Below are positions 15,894 to 24,024 of a stretch of 50,858 bases of DNA, piece after piece. The position numbers and the translations under genes are program-made. Each line of letters starts with the position of its first letter. Position 1 is the first letter of the stretch. Source of the DNA: Scybalousia_A sp045221575 (lineage in GTDB: Bacteria; Bacteroidota; Bacteroidia; Bacteroidales; P3); NCBI GenBank assembly GCA_045221575.1, contig JBGUWU010000004.1:1-50858 (forward strand). The letters run 5' to 3'. The notes under the pieces were generated by a model. The model made no database searches. It was not told the DNA's origin and saw nothing but the letters and a program-made list of their open reading frames with translations.

Positions 15894-16586
15894 ATGAAAT
15901 TCGGAGTAGTCGTTTTTCCAGGGTCAAACTGCGACCATGATATGATATACGTCCTTAGAAATATTGAAGGACAAGAGGTTGTACCTCTATGGCACAAAGA
16001 ACACGACCTACAAGGCTGTGATATGATTGTATTACCAGGAGGTTTTTCTTATGGAGATTATTTACGTAGTGGAGCAATAGCATCTTTGTCTCCAATAATG
16101 TCAGAAATCATTAAGTTTGCTAACAAAGGTGGTTATCTTTTAGGTGTTTGCAATGGATTTCAAATTCTTTGTGAAAGTAGATTATTAGATGGTACTCTTC
16201 TTCACAATAATAGCCAAAAGTTCATTTGCAAAAATCAATACATAACTCCACAAACAAACAGCACAATCTTCACTAAAGAAGCAAGAATCGGTTCTCCGTT
16301 AAATATTCCTATTGCTCATGGTGAAGGAAGATACTTTGCTTATGAAGATGTGTTGAAAAAGATGAACGACAACGAACAAATACTTTTCCGCTACTGCGAC
16401 GAGAAAGGTGAAATCAAAGATGAGTGTAATCCAAACGGAAGCGTTGAAAATATTGCTGGTATAACAAACAAAACAAAGAATGTCTTTGGAATGATGCCTC
16501 ACCCTGAAAGATGCTCAGACATTGAACTTGGAAACACAGACGGCAAAATTTTATTTGACAGCATAATAAAGAATTTTGTAAAATAA
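15894..16586 (+). CDS. purQ: Phosphoribosylformylglycinamidine synthase glutaminase subunit PurQ
   Basis: PurQ releases ammonia from glutamine for FGAM synthesis by PurL in purine biosynthesis. The 230-residue protein is a class-I glutaminase: FPGSNCD at 8-14, oxyanion-side PGGFSYGDYLR at 48-58, nucleophile C86 in GVCNGFQ, and H203/E205 in MPHPERC. The separate subunit implies a small PurL encoded elsewhere rather than the fused 1200-residue PurL found in many Bacteroidota, which is worth noting. Neither purL nor purS is adjacent. It has its own promoter and terminator. Confidence 0.95.
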   Translation: MKFGVVVFPGSNCDHDMIYVLRNIEGQEVVPLWHKEHDLQGCDMIVLPGGFSYGDYLRSGAIASLSPIMSEIIKFANKGGYLLGVCNGFQILCESRLLDGTLLHNNSQKFICKNQYITPQTNSTIFTKEARIGSPLNIPIAHGEGRYFAYEDVLKKMNDNEQILFRYCDEKGEIKDECNPNGSVENIAGITNKTKNVFGMMPHPERCSDIELGNTDGKILFDSIIKNFVK

Positions 16587-16617
16587 ATTCTTTTTCAATA
16601 AAATGTTTATTCTTAGT

Positions 16618-16670
16618 ACAAGGTTGGTTAAAAGTTTTACAAACATTTTAATCAGCCTTGTGTTTTTTTT
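16618..16670 (+). terminator. Terminator after purQ
   Basis: ACAAGG (16618-16623) pairs with CCTTGT (16656-16661), extended inward by TTGGTTAAAA with TTTTAATCAG through two G-U pairs. A T-tract (TGTTTTTTTT) follows. It ends just before the rnhB ATG at 16683, so rnhB is probably transcribed by readthrough or from an unseen start. Confidence 0.75.
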
Positions 16671-16682
16671 GTAATAAAAACA

Positions 16683-17279
16683 ATGTTAAAGCAATTTTAC
16701 AACAATATCAATACAATAGAATGTGGTTGTGATGAAGCCGGAAGAGGTTGTTTGGCTGGCAGTGTTTTTGCCGCTGCAGTAATCTTACCAAACGACTTTA
16801 AAAATGATATGCTCAACGATTCTAAACAACTCAGTGATAAAAAAAGAAGAGAACTGAGAGATATTATAGAGAAAAACGCTATTGCTTTTGCTGTTTGTGA
16901 GGTTACTAATAAAGAAATAGACGAAACTAATATACTTGCAGCAAGCATTGAAGCTATGAATAGAGCAGTAAAAAGTTTAAAAACAAAACCCGAGTTCTTA
17001 CTTATTGATGGTAATAGATTTCGTACTGATTTGGATATTCCATATAAAACAATAGTAAAAGGAGATGCTACTTATATGTCTATCGCTGCTGCTTCCATAC
17101 TTGCAAAAACTTATAGAGATGATTCTATGATTGATTTAGATAAACTCTATCCTCAATATAAGTGGAAACAAAACAAAGGTTATCCAACAAAACAACATCG
17201 CAACGCAATAAAAGAATATGGTATAACTCCATTTCATCGTAAGACGTTTAACTTAATTGGAGAACCTACTTTGTTTTAA
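16683..17279 (+). CDS. rnhB: Ribonuclease HII
   Basis: RNase HII cuts RNA in RNA-DNA hybrids and removes misinserted ribonucleotides. The 198-residue protein has the signature GCDEAGRGCLAG (15-26) with catalytic D17 and E18, and the third acidic residue in LLIDGNR (about 105-111). The helix with AAASILAKTYRDD is typical. The ATG at 16683 is close behind the purQ terminator. A second hairpin follows the stop. Confidence 0.96.
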   Translation: MLKQFYNNINTIECGCDEAGRGCLAGSVFAAAVILPNDFKNDMLNDSKQLSDKKRRELRDIIEKNAIAFAVCEVTNKEIDETNILAASIEAMNRAVKSLKTKPEFLLIDGNRFRTDLDIPYKTIVKGDATYMSIAAASILAKTYRDDSMIDLDKLYPQYKWKQNKGYPTKQHRNAIKEYGITPFHRKTFNLIGEPTLF

Positions 17280-17291
17280 AGCATAGAAATA

Positions 17292-17329
17292 AAAAAATCA
17301 AGTTTCTTTTTCTAAAAACTTGATTTTTT
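17292..17329. terminator. Terminator between rnhB and the convergent MenD-like gene
   Basis: A 14-bp perfect stem AAAAAATCAAGTTT / AAACTTGATTTTTT with a 10-nt loop. The A- and T-ends make it usable from both directions. Confidence 0.8.
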
Positions 17330-17348
17330 GTTTAAGTAATCTTGTTAT

Positions 17349-19130
17349 TTATTTTGATAAAGCACCTTTTATTTTATTTATTGCTCCCTTACCTATTGTA
17401 TTTTTAACAGTTTGCTTAATAGTATTTGTTATTTTTTCTTTATCTGTTGGTTGTTCTATATGCTTTACTAAATATAAGGCTTCATTTTCGTCCTTAGTAT
17501 TGGTGAAAACCTCAAAAAATATTGGTCTATCCCCTATTCTATTATCTAAAAATTTAGAATATACTTTCAAAAACTCTTCTTTATTGCTTGCTGACAAGTA
17601 TTCAAAACCTAAATCCTCAGTAAAATGTTTCATAAGAAGAGGAGATTGTTTGCCATTATGTCCTTTTGCTGCAATAAAATCATTTGTTTGTTCTCCAAAT
17701 CTTGCTCCTGGGTGATTATAATTTTTAAACTCTTGCCCTAAACCATTATTCACAAGCATAATTCTAAGATTGTTTCCCAAATGTCTATTTGCTAAAACAT
17801 TCATATCATAAAATGTAGCCAAATCGCCAAAGATTCCAAAGAATAGTCTTTGTTTATCAACCAAAGAAGTTCCTACCAAAGAAGACAGACAACCATCTAT
17901 CCCAAAACCACCGACATTAGAGAAAGTAGTTACTGTTTTAGGAATATCAAAAAGATTCCACGAACGCAAAGTGTTAAGTATTCCAAGATGTAGAACAGAA
18001 TTTTCGGGCAATTTTTCAGACATTTGCTGAGCAATATAAATGTTTGAGAATGGAAGTGAAGGAATTTGAGATAATAATCTTTGTTTTTCTGCTAAGCATT
18101 CTGCATATAAGTCTTTGTTTTCTTCATTATTAGAAGAAGTATCTTCGTTTACATAAAAATTAAAGAACTCTTCTTCCTCCATTTCAAAAACATTTGTCAA
18201 GCGTTTAAAAGTATCTCTCATTTCTCCGTCAGGATTTACTCTCCAAACTTCTTTTGTGTTTTTCATTAAACGCATTGTATAGTAATCACCGCTTACTTCT
18301 CCTATATGAATCAACAAATCCAAAGAAGGTTCTTTGTGATGTATTTCTTGAGAGCCTTTTATTGAATAGTTTATGGCTTTACTTCCATGATAATTACTTG
18401 TATGGTCTGTAAATACTACTACTGATTTATTTAAATCTGCGAACTTACTTAATGATTCTAAAGCTTTTGCATTCCATATCTTATGAGAACCGATAAATAC
18501 ACCAACATTTCCTTTCGGCAACTTAGGAAAATTCTCAGAGATATTAGTTATTCTGTTTATTTTCTTTGCTTTGGGAAGTTCCTTAACAGAATAATCCAAA
18601 GAGTATGTTGTTTCTAAGTTAATATGAACAGGACCTCCTGCTTTATGAGTAAGTTCTGAGAGTACTTTATTTAGTTGTATTTCTGTATTCCATCTATCAT
18701 CTTCCTTATTTATTGTAGAAATATTAACAGATTTTAAAACAACGTCCTTAGGAGGATTGTTCCTGTCTATAACTTGAGCAATAAGATGTCCAATATTATG
18801 GAAATTTTGTGCAGATGTGCATGCTATGATTGGAAGTTTGCGATAATAAGCCTCAGTTAGTGCTGGTAAATAATTGCGAGAGGCAGTTGCTCCTGTGCAA
18901 GACAAAAGCACAGGTTCATTACTTTGTTCACACAACCCAACAGCCATATATCCTGCACTTCTTTCATCTACACAAGAATAAACTTCAAAGAAACTATCCC
19001 TCTGAATGCTACTTACAAAAGTAACATTTGTCGCTCCCGGAGAAGCAACCACCTTTTTTATATTATATTGTTTAAGTAAAGAAATTAATAAAAGGATATT
19101 CTTTTCTGAAGTATAATAAAACTGTTCCAT
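17349..19130 (-). CDS. MenD-like thiamine-diphosphate-dependent enzyme
   Basis: The protein (593 residues from the ATG at 19130) has the layout of MenD, the SEPHCHC synthase of menaquinone synthesis. The N-terminal Pyr domain has the activating Glu E56 in CVDERSAGYMAVGL, and the C-terminal PP domain has the ThDP motif GDLATFYDMN...NN. It differs from MenD in the substrate loop: SPGATN stands where MenD has SPGSR, and it carries an extra C-terminal tail (about 40 residues, charged). No other men gene is nearby. It may be a MenD relative acting on another 2-oxo acid, as in surface-sugar pathways. I rejected a TTG start at 19166 because it lies inside the promoter element. Confidence 0.8.
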   Translation of the reverse strand: MEQFYYTSEKNILLLISLLKQYNIKKVVASPGATNVTFVSSIQRDSFFEVYSCVDERSAGYMAVGLCEQSNEPVLLSCTGATASRNYLPALTEAYYRKLPIIACTSAQNFHNIGHLIAQVIDRNNPPKDVVLKSVNISTINKEDDRWNTEIQLNKVLSELTHKAGGPVHINLETTYSLDYSVKELPKAKKINRITNISENFPKLPKGNVGVFIGSHKIWNAKALESLSKFADLNKSVVVFTDHTSNYHGSKAINYSIKGSQEIHHKEPSLDLLIHIGEVSGDYYTMRLMKNTKEVWRVNPDGEMRDTFKRLTNVFEMEEEEFFNFYVNEDTSSNNEENKDLYAECLAEKQRLLSQIPSLPFSNIYIAQQMSEKLPENSVLHLGILNTLRSWNLFDIPKTVTTFSNVGGFGIDGCLSSLVGTSLVDKQRLFFGIFGDLATFYDMNVLANRHLGNNLRIMLVNNGLGQEFKNYNHPGARFGEQTNDFIAAKGHNGKQSPLLMKHFTEDLGFEYLSASNKEEFLKVYSKFLDNRIGDRPIFFEVFTNTKDENEALYLVKHIEQPTDKEKITNTIKQTVKNTIGKGAINKIKGALSK

Positions 19131-19163
19131 TATCTCTAATTCATAATTATTTTTTACAACTTG

Positions 19164-19171
19164 CAAATATA
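19164..19171 (-). promoter_or_regulatory. -7 promoter element of the MenD-like gene
   Basis: The minus strand reads TATATTTG followed by CA, a TAnnTTTGCA match 33 nt before the ATG at 19130. It decides the start codon, since the upstream TTG falls within it. Confidence 0.55.
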
Positions 19172-19303
19172 CAAAAGAAAATTAAATTATATGGTTTTAG
19201 ATTTTTAGTTTTTGAAATTAAGACTATCAATGTGTAGTATAGGTTTCCATTATTGAAATATTTTTCTTTTATTGTTTTTTTTCTTCATATCTAAAAAAAG
19301 TAG

Positions 19304-19311
19304 TAGTTTTG
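19304..19311 (+). promoter_or_regulatory. -7 promoter element of the B12-riboswitch transcript
   Basis: TAGTTTTG followed by CA matches TAnnTTTGCA and lies just 5' of the riboswitch, so that transcription would begin near 19315. Confidence 0.55.
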
Positions 19312-19323
19312 CAACATCAAATT

Positions 19324-19493
19324 TTTGGTTCTTTATTGAAAAGATTAATAGGGAATTGGGTGAAAAGCCCAAACTATACCCGTAGCTGTAAGTTTCTATA
19401 ATAAAGAACGTTGTTGATACCCTTATAGTCATTGTTCTTGATTAAGAATGAGAAGACTTTCAACAACAGAAACAAGTCAGAAGACCTGCCAAA
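19324..19493 (+). ncRNA. Cobalamin (adenosylcobalamin-type) riboswitch
   Basis: The conserved core is plain: AATAGGGAATTGGGTGAAAA (19348-19367), GCCC, then ACCCGTAGCTGTAAG, and the 3' box GTCAGAAGACCTGCC (19476-19490). P1 is TTTGG (19324-19328) with CCAAA (19489-19493). Other pairings also fit: GTTCTTTATT (19328-19337) with AATAAAGAAC (19400-19409), and GTTGTTGA (19410-19417) with TCAACAAC (19460-19467) around a peripheral hairpin. These match the cobalamin riboswitch family, which lowers expression when B12 is plentiful. A further hairpin (TAACTTTC/GAAAGTTG, about 19510-19545) may be the expression platform. The controlled gene starts at 19661. Confidence 0.92.
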
Positions 19494-19660
19494 CAATTTG
19501 ACAAAATCGTAACTTTCGGGTATTAAAGGAACGATAAGAAAGTTGAATTAAAAAAGTATTATGGCTGATACGTTTAGTTCATCTTCTTTATTCTTTTACA
19601 CAGAAATTTTACGATATGTTTTAATTATTAATTAACAAATAAAAAAAACGTTAAAGAAAA
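19494..19660 (+). promoter_or_regulatory. Leader between B12 riboswitch and the secreted-protein gene
   Basis: This 167-nt stretch holds the TAACTTTC/GAAAGTTG stem (about 19510-19545) and then AT-rich sequence up to the ATG. No intrinsic terminator with a U-tract was seen, so control by translation initiation is more likely than by termination. Confidence 0.45.
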
Positions 19661-22600
19661 ATGAAAAAACGTATTGTGAGTTTGGTAGTTTTGTTACTAT
19701 CATTGGTGAGTATAAATCTTTATGCTCAAACTTTGACTTCCACTGCACCAAATGGAACATTTACATCTGAGGATATTGACTATTGGGTTGGCGAAGGTTC
19801 AAACGAAATCGCAATAATCTTAGCCTACAACTCAGGTTTTGCAGAAGATAACTTTGTTTTAGGTTATCGTTGGAACGGAAACAACATCACATTGGAAGAT
19901 GCTTTAATCCAAATCGCAGCCTTTGATTCTCGTTTTGATATGGACGCAACTGGAGGTTTTCTTGATGATTTTGGATTTGACTACGATGAAGATGGAGTAT
20001 TTGAATATTCTGCTTTCATGAATGGTTATGGATACCTTTGTCTGAAAGATGCATGTACAGATTTACCTGTCGGAATGTCTGGTTATGATCTTGTGGGAAA
20101 TCATTGGATTAGTATAGAACTAAAACAAATGGATATGTCTAATTGGAGTGATTGTTTTGTTCAAAATGGAACCTACACAGCAATTTCAGACCCTGCTGGA
20201 GTACAAGAACCATGCCCTACTGCAACAAACTTCAGAGTTGATTGGATTGAAGAAACAAGTGCATACGCATTTTGGGAATCAAATAATCCAAATTTCATTT
20301 TTTATTTAAAACAACAAGGAGAAGAAAATTTTACTGCATACCCTGTTAATGGCAGTTTATTTTTCAGTATGTCTGAAATGCTTCAAGAGGGAACAACTTA
20401 CGAATGCTATCTTGTAACAGATTGTGGTAACAACTCCATTTCTGAACCTACATCTATAGTTACCTTTACAACTCTTGGAAATCCTCCTTCAAATAACTGC
20501 GATATAACTTCTTTACCTCACACAGAGGACTTTGATTCTTATGGAGTAAGTGGCAGTGGTAATTTTACTTATCCTACTTGCTGGACTAAAATAACAACAG
20601 GCAACATTCCTAATATATCTTCTACTAAACACTCTGGTGTTGGTGGATTATATATGGTTGGTGCAGCAAATGACCAAGTTCTTGCCGTTATGCCAAAACT
20701 TGCTGATGAAATATCTATAAATAATGTATCAATGACTTTCTGGGGAAAAGTTAATACTATCGGTAAGAGAATAGTTGTTGGTGTTATGACTGACAAAAAT
20801 GATGCAAATACATTTGACACTGTTTTTGCTGTTACACCTGCTACAAAGCCTTGGGCTGAATATAATTTTGATTTCTCTCAATATACAGGCAATGGTAAAT
20901 ATATTGCTTTTATTGCTAAAGGTTGGTCAGATGCTGGCAACGCATACTATATTGATGATGTAGTTCTAAATGAAAACACATCTAATCCTGAACCTACAAA
21001 TCCATCAATGACAGACGAAAATATTATTGCTTGGGCTAAAGGTGTTGAAGTTGTAAGAGCCAACACAGTAACAACAGGTAACTACTACAATGCAATAGGA
21101 CAAGCAAACACTACTAACTATGTTGCAATAAATGGTGGAAAAGCAACAGCAACATTTGACAGACCTGTCACAAATGCAGACGGTGATGACTTCGTTGTTT
21201 TTGGAAACAATACAAACAATGGACAAGCATACGTTGAAGTTTCTTCAAATGGAACAGATTTCTTTAGATTTACTGAAAAAACATCTATCCTTTCCACAGG
21301 ATTAGGCACTGCTTACAACTTAGACGACTTAGATGATAACGCAAACTTAGATAAAAACAACATTCGTTTGATTCGTCTTGTTGATGATACCACTGCCGGA
21401 TTTAATCTTGCAGGTATAGGTATTTACCATGGTGGAGAACAATATCAAATAGCAGATTTTGAAAATATGCTTTCTACTCCTAACTCTTATGAAATAGTAA
21501 CAAGCACAACAGCAGGTGCTACTCTTATCGGCCAAGACGATTATGGTATGGATATGTATTCTAAGGATTACACTAACGGAGGTCTTGTATTCAATGGTTT
21601 AGGTTTATATGGAGGTTCTTTCTCTATTGGTTGGGGACCTTCTAACCTTACAACAAATTCAGGTTATTATGCATCTTCTGCTTCAGCTGCTTTAGAAGGA
21701 GTAGGCAATGGTTATCTTCAAGGATATTTTTCTGATTATGCAGGTACAACAGAACATTTAACAGTTGTAAGAAATGATAGTACTACATTCTCTCCAAAAG
21801 GAACATACATTTGTCAAAGTGCTGCTTCTTTCTCTGATGCACAAACTTTAACAACAAATGACGGTAATCCTGGTTGGATGAAAATAGTAGCAACAGGATA
21901 TAATGCAAACGGAACAATAGCTGGTACTTCTTATGTATATTTAGTAGATAACGCTACTAATGGTGTAGGAAACGTTAAAGAATGGCGTTGGTTAGATATG
22001 TCTTCTTTTGGAGAAGTAGCAAAAGTAAAATTCACAATGGAGTCTAATTATGCTAATAATTATGGACTATTGATTTCTGCTTACTTCTGTATAGATAATT
22101 TTGTTTATGCTGAAGGAGGCACAATTGAAGTACCTACAACTCCATCAATGACTGACGAAAATATTATTGCTTGGGCTAAAGGTATAGAAATTAAAAGAGC
22201 AATAAATGCTACAGCAGGCAACTACTATGATGCAATAGGACAAGCAAACACTACTAACTATGTTGCAATACTTGATGGTTATGCAAAAGCAAGCTTTGAC
22301 CGTCCTATAACAAATCAAGAAGGAGCAGACTTTGTAATATTTGCTCACAACGATAGCGAAAATGGAAGAGCATTTGTTGAAGTTTCTTCAAACGGAACAG
22401 ATTTCTTTAGATTTACAGAAAAAACTACTGTTCAAAATCTTGGTTATGGTACTGCATACGATTTAGATAACTTGGCGGATAACGAAAACTTAGACAAAAA
22501 CAACATTCGCTTAGTTCGTCTTATTGATGATAATATGGGGGTTTTCAATCTTGCTGGTATAGGTGTTTACCATGGTGGAGAACAATACCTAATTGCTGAC

Positions 22601-23884
22601 TTTGAAGAAGGAACTTTCTTAACATCTGCTAACACTTACGAAATAGTTGCTATGGATAACTACACTCGTACTGAAGAAGATGAAGACATGGAAATGACTT
22701 ATTATTACAAAGACCATGTTTCTGCAGGACTTAACTTCCCTGGTGTTGGATACGATGTAAGTGGTTGGTTTATGGCTGCTGGTTTTGGTGCAAGTAACGG
22801 AACAAGCTCAGCTATAACTGGTAATGGTGGAGCATACGTTGATGCTAATTATTACGTATCTTCTGCTATGGCTGGCGTTGAAGGTGTTGGTAGCACTTAC
22901 ATGCAATCATACGATGCAGGATCTTGGGGACCTCAACAACAAAATGAAATAAAGACAACTAACAATACTACTTTCTTCCCTCAAGGAGTTTATGTTTCTC
23001 ATTCTAATGCTTCTTATACTTACACAGGTTCAACAAATGACTACGAACCTGGCTACCATAAAGTAATAGCAACAGGATATGATGCTCAAGGAACAAGTCT
23101 TGGTTCTGTTTATGTTTATCTTACAGAAAATGGACACGCTTATAAAGATTGGAAATGGTTAGATTTGTCTTCATTAGGTGAAGTTGCAAAAGTAAAATTC
23201 ACTCTTGAGTCAAATTATGCTAATTCTTATGGTTTGCTTATCCCTTCTTATTTCTGTGTAGATAACTTTGTTTATACAGCAGGAAACGAAATAGAAGAAC
23301 CTTGTACTCCTACATCTTCAACACTTGACATAACTTTATGTGAAGGAAACTCTTATACCTTTGATGAAGAACATTCTTACTCAGAAGCAGGAACATACGA
23401 AATAGTTCTTACAAATGTAGCAGGTTGCGATAGCACTATTACATTAAACATTGCTGTTATGCCAACATATAACGAAGAAATCACTCTTGAATTAACAAGC
23501 GACGAACTTCCTTATCAAGTTGGTGAGCAATTATTAACTGAATTTGGAACTTATACTTTAAACCTTACATCAGTTGACGGCTGTGATAGTGTTGTTACTT
23601 TGACATTAGAACTTTCAAGTGGCATAAACGAAGTTGAAAACTTTATGAGCGTTTCTCTTTATCCTAATCCTACTTCTGAAAATGCAATGTTGAATGTTAA
23701 AGGTTTGAATACTGAGGCTACAATCATTATAACAGACCAACAAGGAAGAGTTATTTCAACTTCAAAACTTGCTTTAGGTCAAGAAAACTCAGAAATCAAC
23801 ACTAACAATATGCCAAGTGGGGTTTATTATGTAAGAATACAGACTGAAAAGGCTGTTCGTACAGAAAAACTTATAAAGAAATAA
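19661..23884 (+). CDS. T9SS-secreted double-DUF4465 protein under B12 riboswitch control
   Basis: A 1407-residue secreted modular protein, probably a cell-surface cobalamin binder. In order: signal peptide (1-22); an N-terminal domain (about 25-165, WVGEGSNEIAIILAYNSG...LGYRWNG); an Fn3-like module (about 184-275); a cleaved-adhesin/MAM-like module (about 280-440); two direct repeats of 380 residues (about 448-827 and 828-1207), each a surface domain with AFVEVSSNGTDFFRF followed by a DUF4465-like domain (from about 598 and about 980); two Ig-like GCDS modules (about 1215-1325); and a type A T9SS sorting domain (YPNPTSE near 1335, ending TEKLIKK). DUF4465 proteins, as I recall, include the BtuH family of Bacteroides surface B12-binding proteins. 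The riboswitch upstream fits that role. No btuB, btuG or tonB gene is adjacent. Protein class is firm; B12 binding is inference. Confidence 0.85.
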   Translation: MKKRIVSLVVLLLSLVSINLYAQTLTSTAPNGTFTSEDIDYWVGEGSNEIAIILAYNSGFAEDNFVLGYRWNGNNITLEDALIQIAAFDSRFDMDATGGFLDDFGFDYDEDGVFEYSAFMNGYGYLCLKDACTDLPVGMSGYDLVGNHWISIELKQMDMSNWSDCFVQNGTYTAISDPAGVQEPCPTATNFRVDWIEETSAYAFWESNNPNFIFYLKQQGEENFTAYPVNGSLFFSMSEMLQEGTTYECYLVTDCGNNSISEPTSIVTFTTLGNPPSNNCDITSLPHTEDFDSYGVSGSGNFTYPTCWTKITTGNIPNISSTKHSGVGGLYMVGAANDQVLAVMPKLADEISINNVSMTFWGKVNTIGKRIVVGVMTDKNDANTFDTVFAVTPATKPWAEYNFDFSQYTGNGKYIAFIAKGWSDAGNAYYIDDVVLNENTSNPEPTNPSMTDENIIAWAKGVEVVRANTVTTGNYYNAIGQANTTNYVAINGGKATATFDRPVTNADGDDFVVFGNNTNNGQAYVEVSSNGTDFFRFTEKTSILSTGLGTAYNLDDLDDNANLDKNNIRLIRLVDDTTAGFNLAGIGIYHGGEQYQIADFENMLSTPNSYEIVTSTTAGATLIGQDDYGMDMYSKDYTNGGLVFNGLGLYGGSFSIGWGPSNLTTNSGYYASSASAALEGVGNGYLQGYFSDYAGTTEHLTVVRNDSTTFSPKGTYICQSAASFSDAQTLTTNDGNPGWMKIVATGYNANGTIAGTSYVYLVDNATNGVGNVKEWRWLDMSSFGEVAKVKFTMESNYANNYGLLISAYFCIDNFVYAEGGTIEVPTTPSMTDENIIAWAKGIEIKRAINATAGNYYDAIGQANTTNYVAILDGYAKASFDRPITNQEGADFVIFAHNDSENGRAFVEVSSNGTDFFRFTEKTTVQNLGYGTAYDLDNLADNENLDKNNIRLVRLIDDNMGVFNLAGIGVYHGGEQYLIADFEEGTFLTSANTYEIVAMDNYTRTEEDEDMEMTYYYKDHVSAGLNFPGVGYDVSGWFMAAGFGASNGTSSAITGNGGAYVDANYYVSSAMAGVEGVGSTYMQSYDAGSWGPQQQNEIKTTNNTTFFPQGVYVSHSNASYTYTGSTNDYEPGYHKVIATGYDAQGTSLGSVYVYLTENGHAYKDWKWLDLSSLGEVAKVKFTLESNYANSYGLLIPSYFCVDNFVYTAGNEIEEPCTPTSSTLDITLCEGNSYTFDEEHSYSEAGTYEIVLTNVAGCDSTITLNIAVMPTYNEEITLELTSDELPYQVGEQLLTEFGTYTLNLTSVDGCDSVVTLTLELSSGINEVENFMSVSLYPNPTSENAMLNVKGLNTEATIIITDQQGRVISTSKLALGQENSEINTNNMPSGVYYVRIQTEKAVRTEKLIKK
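20998..23280 (+). repeat. Two in-frame tandem repeats of 1140 bp inside the T9SS protein gene
   Basis: The segments starting at 21001 and 22141 both read TCCATCAATGAC and continue nearly alike for about 45 nt. A second conserved block (GCAATAGGACAAGCAAACAC) is at 21092-21111 and 22232-22251. The offset is exactly 1140 nt (380 codons). The ends of the units are more divergent, so the duplication is not very recent, but parts are kept at the DNA level. Confidence 0.8.
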
Positions 23885-23924
23885 TCTGTGTTTTTCATTG
23901 TAGAGAATTAATTTTTCTACTCAC

Positions 23925-23955
23925 GGGAAGATAACTTTGTTTATCTTCCCTTTTT
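23925..23955 (+). terminator. Terminator after the double-DUF4465 gene
   Basis: A perfect 10-bp stem GGGAAGATAA / TTATCTTCCC with a 6-nt loop is followed by TTTTT. It closes a single-gene transcription unit that starts at the riboswitch. Confidence 0.9.
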
Positions 23956-24002
23956 CTTTGTTTTTTTTATAGAAAATATTGCTCTTTGTAATTTAAAAAG
24001 AT

Positions 24003-24010
24003 TATTTTTG
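24003..24010 (+). promoter_or_regulatory. -7 promoter element of the glycosyltransferase gene
   Basis: TATTTTTG followed by CA, 14 nt before the ATG at 24025. Confidence 0.45.
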
Positions 24011-24024
24011 CAAAAAAAAACGAG

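Noticed and set aside
19250..19432. Small minus-strand frame across the riboswitch
   Set aside because: It covers the conserved cobalamin aptamer on the other strand and has no coding features.
21005..21226. Cys-rich minus-strand frames inside the DUF4465 protein gene
   Set aside because: They recur at the same offset in the second repeat (22145-22348) only because the sense strand is repeated.
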